In this document: positions 56,459 through 64,000 of the stretch, piece by piece
How positions within the stretch are numbered: position 1 is the first letter of the stretch
Layout: the number at the start of each line of letters is the position of its first letter
Assembly (NCBI GenBank): GCA_940337035.1
Contig: CALNHX010002782.1
Coordinates: 62,001 to 126,000 of the forward strand
DNA from: Agriotes lineatus
Taxonomy: Eukaryota > Arthropoda > Insecta > Coleoptera > Elateridae
Direction: 5' to 3'
Length of the DNA stretch: 64,000 nt
Notes under the pieces: generated by a model
What the model was told of the DNA's origin: nothing
Seen by the model: only the letters and a program-made list of their open reading frames with translations
The model's database searches: none
Position numbers and translations under genes: made by a program

Positions 56459-58810
56459 ATGATGACCGCTAATCAAGAAACATCAGATAATAATTTTTAT
56501 AGTTCAACAGCTACTTCACTGCATGCATTGAGTGACATACATCACAATAAAGATATTAAGAAATTAGATATTAAACAAGAAATTGTAAGCAGTAATGACA
56601 TTAGTGATTATGCCGAAATTGATATTAAATGTGACATTCAAATTAAAAACCAAAATTATATTGATCAAAATTCAACACCACAGACCTTGGTTACATATAC
56701 GAAGCCTCGGAAAGGCGAGAAACCCTATTCTTGTTTTCTTTGTGAATATAAAACTGTTCACAAAAAGAGTTTAGTTGCACATACAAAATCGCATACAGGC
56801 AAAAAATCTTTTTGTTGTTCTGTTTGTGAATATAGAACGGTACGAAGATATGATTTAGTACAACATGTGAAACTTCATAAGGGCAAAAAACCGTATTCCT
56901 GTTCTGTTTGCGAATTTAAAACCGCCCATAAAAATAGTTTAGTCACACATATGAAGTCTCATACAGGCGAGAAACCTTACTCTTGTTCTGTTTGTGAATA
57001 TGCAACTGTATACAAACATCATTTAGTCACGCATATAAAATCTCATACAGGCGAGAAACCTTATTCTTGTTCTGTTTGTGAATATACAACTGTATACAAA
57101 CAGACTTTAGTCACGCATATAAAATCTCATACAGGCGAGAAACCCTATTCTTGTTCTGTTTGTGATTATAAAGCTGTCCAGAAAAATCAGGTAGTCATCC
57201 ATATGAAATCTCATACAGGCGAGACACCTTATTCTTGTTCTGTTTGTGAATATACAACTGTAAACAAACAGAATTTAGTCACACATATAAAATCTCATAC
57301 AGGCGAGAAACCTTATTCTTGTTCTGTTTGTCTATATAAAACTGCATACAAACAGAATTTAGTCACGCATATAAAATCTCATACAGGCGAGAAACCTTAT
57401 TCTTGTTCTGTTTGTGAATATACAACTGTAAACAAACAGAGTTTAGTCACGCATATAAAATCTCATACAGGTGTGAAACCCTATTCTTGTTCTGTTTGTG
57501 ATTATAAAGCTGTCCAGAAAAATCAGGTAGTCATCCATATGAAATCTCATACAGGCGAGAAACCTTATTCTTGTTCTGTTTGTGAATTTGCAACTGCATA
57601 CAAACATCATTTAGTCACCCATATAAAATCTCATACAGGCGAGAAACCTTATTCTTGTTCTGTTTGTGAATATAAAACTGTAAACAAACGGACTTTAGTC
57701 ACGCATATAAAATCTCATACAGGCGAGAAAACCTATTCTTGTTCTGTTTGTGATTATAAAGCTGTCCAGAAAAATCAGGTAGTCATCCATATGAAATCTC
57801 ATACAGGCGAGAAACCTTATTCTTGTTCTGTTTGTGAATATACAACTGTAAACAAACAGCATTTAGTCACACATATAAAATCTCATACAGGCGAGAAACC
57901 TTATTCTTGTTCTGTTTGTGAATATACAACTGCATACAAACAGAATCTAGTTACGCATATAAAATCTCATACAGGCGAGAAACCTTATTCTTGTTCTGTT
58001 TGTGAATATACAACTGTCTACAAACAGACTTTAGCCACGCATATAAAATCTCATACAGGCGAGAAACCTTATTCTTGTTCTGTTTGTGACTATAAAGCTG
58101 TCCAGAAAAATCAGGTAGTCATCCATATGAAATCTCATACAGGCGAGAAACCTTATTCCTGTTCTGTTTGTGAATATACAACTGTAAACAAACAGAATTT
58201 AGGCACCCATATAAAATCTCATACAGGCGAGAAACCTTATGCTTGTTCTGTTTGTGAATATACAACTGCATACAAACAGAATTTAGTCACGCATATAAAA
58301 TCTCATACAGGCGAGAAACCTTATACTTGTTCTGTTTGTGAATATGCAACTGCAAACAAACAACATTTAGTCTTGCATATAAAATCTCATACAGGCGAGA
58401 AACCTTTTTGTTGCTCTGTTTGTGAATATAGAACGGCACGAAGATATGATTTAGTACAACATGTGAAACGTCATACAGGCGAAAAACCGTATTCCTGTTC
58501 TGTTTGCGAATTTAAAACCGCCCGTAAAAATAGTTTAGTCACACATATAAAATCTCATACAGGCGAGAAACCCTTGAATTGTTCCATTTGTAAATATACA
58601 ACTGCGTACAAACATCGTTTAGTCACACATATGCAATCTCATACAGGTGAAAAACCTTATACTTGTTCTGTTTGTGAATATGCAACTGCATACAAACATC
58701 ATTTAGTCACGCATATAAAAACTCATACAGGCGAGAAACCTTATTCTGGTTGTGTTAGTGACTATAAAGCTGTCCAGAAAAATATGGTAGTCATCAAGTC
58801 ATCCATATGA
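56459..58810 (+). CDS. C2H2 zinc-finger protein B (24 intact fingers)
   Basis: The frame is 783 residues, paralogous to gene A. The first 80 residues are nearly the same as in A (MMTANQETSDNN, LDIKQEI), then 24 intact 28-residue C2H2 fingers and a 25th that has lost its first Cys pattern (YSGCVSDYKAV). Finger blocks are reused: DYKAVQKNQVV units occur at fingers 6, 10, 13 and 17, each followed by a TVNK or TAYK type, so groups of three or four fingers were copied together. The frame ends early because GTCATCAA is repeated near 58789, shifting the last finger; copy A lacks that repeat. It is probably a nuclear DNA-binding protein. Finger number and order differ from A, so target sites likely differ. 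Confidence 0.88.
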   Translation: MMTANQETSDNNFYSSTATSLHALSDIHHNKDIKKLDIKQEIVSSNDISDYAEIDIKCDIQIKNQNYIDQNSTPQTLVTYTKPRKGEKPYSCFLCEYKTVHKKSLVAHTKSHTGKKSFCCSVCEYRTVRRYDLVQHVKLHKGKKPYSCSVCEFKTAHKNSLVTHMKSHTGEKPYSCSVCEYATVYKHHLVTHIKSHTGEKPYSCSVCEYTTVYKQTLVTHIKSHTGEKPYSCSVCDYKAVQKNQVVIHMKSHTGETPYSCSVCEYTTVNKQNLVTHIKSHTGEKPYSCSVCLYKTAYKQNLVTHIKSHTGEKPYSCSVCEYTTVNKQSLVTHIKSHTGVKPYSCSVCDYKAVQKNQVVIHMKSHTGEKPYSCSVCEFATAYKHHLVTHIKSHTGEKPYSCSVCEYKTVNKRTLVTHIKSHTGEKTYSCSVCDYKAVQKNQVVIHMKSHTGEKPYSCSVCEYTTVNKQHLVTHIKSHTGEKPYSCSVCEYTTAYKQNLVTHIKSHTGEKPYSCSVCEYTTVYKQTLATHIKSHTGEKPYSCSVCDYKAVQKNQVVIHMKSHTGEKPYSCSVCEYTTVNKQNLGTHIKSHTGEKPYACSVCEYTTAYKQNLVTHIKSHTGEKPYTCSVCEYATANKQHLVLHIKSHTGEKPFCCSVCEYRTARRYDLVQHVKRHTGEKPYSCSVCEFKTARKNSLVTHIKSHTGEKPLNCSICKYTTAYKHRLVTHMQSHTGEKPYTCSVCEYATAYKHHLVTHIKTHTGEKPYSGCVSDYKAVQKNMVVIKSSI

Positions 58811-59085
58811 AATCTCATACAGGCGAGAAACCATTTACTTAGTTGTTCCATTAGTAAATATACAACTGCATACAAATGTGATTTAGTCACAAATATGAAA
58901 ACTCATACAGGGGAATAGCCTTATTGCTGTACTGTTTGTATATTTAGATAGCCACTAAATCATTTAGTTTTCATATAAAAGCTAATAAAAGCAGAAAACC
59001 TTATTCTTGTTCTGGTTGTGAATACGAAACGGCCCCTAAATTTCAAAGTGATAAATTGAAAACTCATCAGAGAAGGAATTTTATT
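58811..59085 (+). pseudogene. Decayed 3' fingers of gene B
   Basis: Out-of-frame finger remnants follow, paralogous to those after gene A: AAATATACAACTGCATACAA, then CTTATTGCTGTACTGTTTG, and an ACGGCCCCTAAATTT block. Stops occur in all frames. Confidence 0.7.
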
Positions 59086-59449
59086 AATAATTGAATTGAG
59101 AAATTAATTTCTTCAAAAAATAATTTAGCTAATATTGTGAGGAATTGGTAACTTAGTTATAATTAGGCTAGTAGAACTTACAGTAAACAGAAAACTAACA
59201 ACATGGTACCGTAATGTATGTAAACAAGCTTGGTGGTGTGTTTACAGTTTTAGAATAAATTCATAATAATTATGAGTGCATCATTTCTGGCGGTTACGAA
59301 TTATCAGTGCCCAGGATCATAACAGCTTATTTTATCATAAATTAGGTATATAAGTAGAAATTAAAGAAAGAACATTAGCCAGTATTATTTGCATTTTAAC
59401 AAGCGATCGAAAACATTTCTTCTTAAGTGACTTATAATTTTTGTAAAAC

Positions 59450-59820
59450 AATAGTATATTATACATCAAGGTAGCGAAGCGCAGTATTATAACCTGAGCG
59501 CATATTAGATACTGTGCGCAAAGCGTGAAGATTATAAGACGATTCGCTACCGTGGTGTATATACTATTTTTTGCACTACCAAACGGCTTAATACCTAAAT
59601 TCCCAACAAATTTCGAAAATATTTTAACTGTCAACCTGACAATACAGCTCTTTGAAACGTCAAAATTAAAATAGTCAAATTTGGTAACTTAGCAGTTTAT
59701 TAGTTACCACGGTGAAAAATTGTTTATTTTACTTTCTCTCCCATGATGGAGGAAAACAACTTCACGACCTAAAAATAGCCTATAACGGTGCGTTCTGAGA
59801 CTAGTAGCGCAAAAAAATAT
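59450..59820 (+). mobile_element. Single-arm foldback element in copy B
   Basis: AATAGTATATTATACATC to GCGCAAAAAAATA is one arm of the 766-bp palindrome at 23742-24507. Copy A has the uninterrupted site (GTAAAACAAAAAATGTTATG), so this is an insertion after the A/B duplication. The first 125 bases form their own hairpin with apex around CTGAGCGCATATTAG. It has no coding sequence and no clear terminal inverted repeat between its two ends. Confidence 0.8.
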
Positions 59821-61040
59821 GTTAGGTATGTTCATTCAGAAAATATTGAACACCAAACCGACATCAAACATCAGCTTTCAATAATATTGTTTAGCTTCTG
59901 TCAAGAATTTAATTTGAAGTTATAATGATAATAGTGAGGACATATGTTCAAAATTCAAGCACACCTTGAGGAGAAATTTTTTCGATTACTATATAAAATT
60001 AATTCGTTCCATGTTGTGTTGTATGAAATATATTTAGGCCGGATCAGGTATTGCATAAGTATGATGTTTACACCCTTTTGCTAAAAGGTTCGACAATCTG
60101 TTAATTGAATAATAATCATGCCTTTGTTTATTTTAATCTTTAACTATTATGCACTTGTGAATTATGTGTGTAGGTATATGTGTAATTGTAAATTTAATAA
60201 ATTAAATAAAAAATCTATTCTATTTCTAAATTCTTATTATACCGTAATTCGAGGTGAGTTTAGCCCGGCCAGGTGAGATTGTCTCAATTGGAAAAAAAAG
60301 ATTAGTGGGGTAAAATATTAAAAAGTTATAGAGTTATCTATGCAAAAAAAAATTAATTAGCACTAGTGATAAGTGTAGAACAAAGTATTATTCTTGATTT
60401 TGTTTAATATGCGTCTACTAAAATTTAAAAAAAATAAAAACTGAACGTCAGCACATTGGTGAAATTCCATATGCGTGCAGTGTGTTCACACATCTAAACC
60501 AAATGCAGCAATATGCATTTTTTCTATTTTTTTAGCATTAGGGATCTTCTCTCATTAGTTTGGAATAGTGCTACTAGATGTCGGAAGCATTCAGTTATTT
60601 TAAATGGGTGAGTAAATCTCACCTCAACAAAATTTAGCCACAAAGCATGTGAGTTTGACCCACGTGAACTTGACTGCTTAACTTAACCTTACATTTTCGA
60701 AAGTTGTTAAATTGTTTCTATTTTCAATTTTGTTTGCTGTTTCATCAAGGTAAGACTAATAATGAACTTCAGTAAGTAATATTTTTTTTTCTATAGCACA
60801 TGTTAAAGTGTGCTTTTATCAACTCAAAACAAAAGGTCAAGTTTTACTTTAACAGCAAGGGTAGATAAAGTAGCACTTTAACATCAAGGATAGATAAAGT
60901 AATTTAATTTTCTAACTTTTGTTTAAATTAAATATGACAGCTTCATATTATCGTAGCAACCCAATCTAGCCACCGACATTTTGAAATGTCATTATTTTGT
61001 TTTGAAATTGTTAAAGTTCTTGCTATAGAAAAAAATATTG

Positions 61041-61160
61041 TATTATACACGACGATAAAGTTATTTCTATCCACTCTTGAATCATTAACGTCTCGACTTC
61101 GTCTCGACGTTAAACGATTCACTCGTGGATAAAATTTAACTTTATCGTCTTGTATAATAA
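61041..61160. repeat. Foldback hairpin in the pogo element
   Basis: TATTATACACGACGATAAAG on the left pairs with CTTTATCGTCTTGTATAATA on the right. The inner stem AACGTCTCGA / TCTCGACGTT closes on CTTCG. It lies just before the transposase start and is one of the GC-apex hairpin set. Confidence 0.75.
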
Positions 61161-61197
61161 ATTACTATTATTATTCATGCATATATTAATGCTTCAG

Positions 61198-62902
61198 ATG
61201 CCAAACAATTACCGATCTCCCTTGGGAAGTCGAATGTATGCAAATTATACTGCAGAAAAGTTAAATAGGGATTTGGAAAGTATTCGTAATGGCGAATTAA
61301 GTCAGCGCAAAGCTGCGAAACATTACATCTCAGTAAGCACCCTAAAAAATAAACTGAAACAAAAGCATCAAAAGCAAAGTGGTGGCCAACCAGTATTTTC
61401 ACAAGAGGACGAAACTTTATTAGCTAAACATGTTGTTACGCTGTCAAATTTTGGATTTCCGGTTGATCGTTTTGAACTGCGTTGCATTGCAAAATGTTAT
61501 TTGGATAAACGTGGTGTAAAAATCCGTTGCTTTAAAGATAATATGCCAGGTTTAATATAGGTAAAAGGGTTTTTGAAACGTCATCGGGAATTAACAGTTC
61601 GATTTTCCTCTAATATTAAACGACAAAGAGCCGAAGTAGATTCCGCAGTATTAAACAGATATTTTGACAACCTCGAATTAGAGCTGAATGGTATCCCACC
61701 AAATAATATCTGGAATTATGACGAAACGGCGTTGTCGGATGATCCAGGTAAAAAAAAGACTTACAAAACGTGGCACTAAATATCCAGAAATGCTTCTAAA
61801 TAGCAGCAAACAAAATGTTTCTGTAATGTTTTGTGGTAACGCGGCTGGAGATCTAATGCCACCTTACGTTATTTACAAATCGGCCTGTATTTGGGACCAA
61901 TGGATTCAAAATGGTCCAGCAGGAACACGTTACAACCGATCTAAAAGTGGGTGGATGGATAGTTACTGTTTTGAGGAATGGTTTAATGCGATGGTTCTAC
62001 CTACTTTGAAAAAACAAGATGGCCCGAAAGCTCTGATAGGAGACAACCTCAGTTCACATCTTTCACCTGCAATTGTAGAAAAGTGCCAAGAAAATGATAT
62101 CAAATTTATATGTTTGCCTCCAAATACCACACACCTGAGCCAGCCTCTGGATATCGCGTATTTTCGCCCAATGAAAATTCATTGAAAAAAAATTTTGGGC
62201 GCATACAAACAAAAAGCAAAAAGATGGTCTTTGATAGAAAAATCCGAATTTCCAAACCTTTTACGCCAGCTAGTGGATGCTATGGCTATGAACGGCATTT
62301 CTATTTTGCAAAACGGATTTAGAAAAGCTGGTATTTATCCCCTAAACCGCGCCGAAGTTTTATCTCGCTTGCCTAGAGCTGATGACCCAGACAACTCACA
62401 TGTTGGCGAAGCCGTTTTAGAGTTTTTGCAAAAAACTAGATGTCCAGGAGACGATGAACAAAAGCCCAAAAGAAGGAAGAAACTGAATGTACCGGCTGGA
62501 AAAAGTATCACTGCTAATGATTTAGCCATAGCTGACCCTAGTGGTCAAAATGGGAAACCTGAAAACAAAAAGAAGAAAAAGAAACAACAAAAGTTAAAAC
62601 AACAAGAAAAGAAAAGAATGATCACTTCCTCTGATGAAACTTCCGACGATTCTGTTGGCATTTCAGACGATTTTGAGTTTTCTTCTGAAACTTCAGACCT
62701 CGAAGAAGTTATTGCACATGAGGGGGATTACGTGATTGTAGTCTACGAAAATAACTATTACCCATGAGTAGCTGTAAAGTATTCTGAAGATTATAAAACA
62801 GTCCAGGTCAGTAAAATGCAAAAAGTTACCAATCTTCTATAGAAATGGCCAAAAAAGGCAGATAAACTATTTTATCCGCTAGAGGACCTTATGGATGTAT
62901 AA
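61198..62902 (+). pseudogene. Jerky/Tigger-type DDE_1 transposase with Trp-codon stops
   Basis: The frame starts MPNNYRSPLGSRMY. It has a Psq-type helix-turn-helix (ELSQRKAAKHYISVSTLKNK), a CENP-B-like second domain (FSQEDETLLAKHV, FLKRHRELTVR) and a DDE_1 catalytic region with all three acidic positions: WNYDETAL, ALIGDNLSSHLS and HLSQPLDIAYF. The tail is Lys-rich and acidic and ends FYPLEDLMDV. One extra A in an A8 run (about 61750-61757) shifts the frame. In-frame stops at 61558, 62183, 62765 and 62840 stand where Trp fits the context. It is inactive as written. Confidence 0.88.
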
Positions 62903-63407
62903 CAACACCAAAAGACATCAAGACATCAAGTGGACTAGTATTTGAAGTTCCAGATATTGTAAAATACTTATCGAAACTGTAAATTACGTTTATAATTCGT
63001 TTTGAATAAATTTTCTAACTTCTGACTTATTTTAATTTTTTTTTTGGTAAAGAGTGGTCTAAACTTGCACCAAATAAATATCAGTTTGACGCACCTTCTT
63101 GTTATATGGCAATACAAGGCAGAAACGGAGCTGAGCCAAAGTCACCTCGAATCATATGTAAGATTGGTCCACTACAAAAAAAAGAATTCCAGTTTATTGT
63201 TCATGATATTAAAAAAATAAATACACTGTTGGGTAGCTCTAAGGGCCAGTCAAATATATACATGCCCAATAGCGACCAAAATCTAATAACAAAAGAGGTG
63301 TATTAAATTATATGTTAAAAATGAGTCAAACTCACCTCGTTTTACGGTACCAGAGTTTTCCATTTTAAATTTAATTATATATTTCCAGGAAAACTATGGA
63401 AAGATAT

Positions 63408-64000
63408 ACAGGGCGGGCCACAAAACTTGTAGATCTTGACGAATTTTGACTGCAACCCAAATAACAAATGTGATTACTACATTCTAGATGGCTATATTTC
63501 TTATAAAGCAAAAAGCAGATCAGCATGAGTAATGTCAAACAAATTACAAATTGTAGTGTATGTCATTTTGACAAATGGGTGTTTTCAAAATTAGTTATCG
63601 CAAACGTAAAATCATATTTACAAATATGGAAAAAACAAATATGATAATATTTGCCATACATTCAGCATTATCCTAATTGCATATTTAGCACCGTCTGAAA
63701 ATTCGTCTAGACGTTTGAAATTTTCGTTGAATGAATGTGGGTGTTTCAGTAAACCTACTAGGCCAAGTGCAAGACCTGTTACTAACAAAGTTGACGATAT
63801 TAGAGTCTACAAGGACTAGCCTAAAATCCTCGTGTTAGTCAGCAAACCTTTAGTATGAATTTGAAGATTAGCAGATCTTTTATAAGAAAAATATTGAAAG
63901 CATATTCATTCCATCCCTATCAACTAACTTTGGTTCCAACCCTGCATTACAATAATTTTCTACAAACGATACAGTTTTGTAAGTTTCTCCAAACCAAATT
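63408..64000 (+). mobile_element. Mariner-type left end, running out of the window
   Basis: CAGGGCGGGCCACAAAACTT follows TATA exactly where A/B homology ends. No transposase frame or right end is present in the 590 bases left. The class is inferred from the TA context and the terminal word only; the right boundary is the window edge. Confidence 0.45.

Larger units (their letters stand above)
60242..63347 (+). mobile_element. Pogo/Tigger-like element
   Basis: The terminal repeats CCGTAATTCGAGGTGAGTTT and the complement of CCGTAAAACGAGGTGAGTTT lie inside TA duplications (60240-60241 and 63348-63349). The words AGGTGAG / CTCACCT recur near both ends. It is 3.1 kb and holds one degraded DDE_1 transposase. 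Copy A of the duplication has no element here, giving the empty site. Confidence 0.9.
55668..63405 (+). repeat. Segmental duplication, copy B
   Basis: It aligns with 34140-38095 in the same orientation. It lacks the 34773 hairpin and carries an arm element at 59450-59820 and a pogo-like element at 60242-63347. Homology ends at CTATGGAAAGATATA, where B continues into a mariner-type end (CAGGGCGGGCC) after TA. Confidence 0.85.

Overview
The window is eukaryotic, AT-rich and dominated by mobile elements. It looks like insect nuclear DNA, possibly from a beetle or another repeat-rich insect. The evidence is arrayed C2H2 fingers with TGEKP linkers, spliced genes with GT-AG introns, jockey- and RTE-like reverse transcriptases, MADF plus HARBI1 gene pairs, and many TA-flanked mariner ends. 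The species cannot be fixed from the sequence. I see no rRNA, confident tRNA, CRISPR, operon or virus.

Layout. 0-15.9 kb: almost no coding sequence, with a reverse-transcriptase scrap near 1.9 kb, two long palindromes (5.4, 7.5 kb), a related broken copy (10.2 kb) and a hairpin-rich block (12.0-12.9 kb). 15.9-19.3 kb: two opposite-facing copies of a MITE with different 8-bp target duplications, one split by a deleted mariner. 20.2-24.7 kb: a hAT element with an exact 8-bp duplication, holding a jockey insertion and a 766-bp palindrome. 24.7-28.7 kb: a spliced gene joining a FAR1-like zinc cluster, a MULE transposase domain, a SWIM finger and a PHD finger. 30.8-33.7 kb: two adjacent foldback mariner-type elements. 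34.1-38.1 kb: zinc-finger gene A. 39.8-45.9 kb: a nest of reverse-transcriptase relics and a short hAT with a BED finger. 47.6-50.4 kb: third MITE copy and a non-autonomous hAT. 50.5-55.6 kb: a PIF/Harbinger element whose two genes are interleaved on opposite strands. 55.7-63.4 kb: zinc-finger gene B, a paralogous duplication of A, carrying a pogo-like element. The right edge begins another mariner-type end.

The best host-gene candidates are zinc-finger genes A and B and the MULE-SWIM-PHD gene; the other recognisable coding regions belong to transposons. The A/B duplication provides natural empty sites that show which insertions came later. The most unusual items are the interleaved Harbinger genes, two families of palindromic elements without an obvious class, the MITE family with three different target duplications, and repeated single-base homopolymer shifts inside otherwise conserved reading frames, which may be sequence errors rather than decay.
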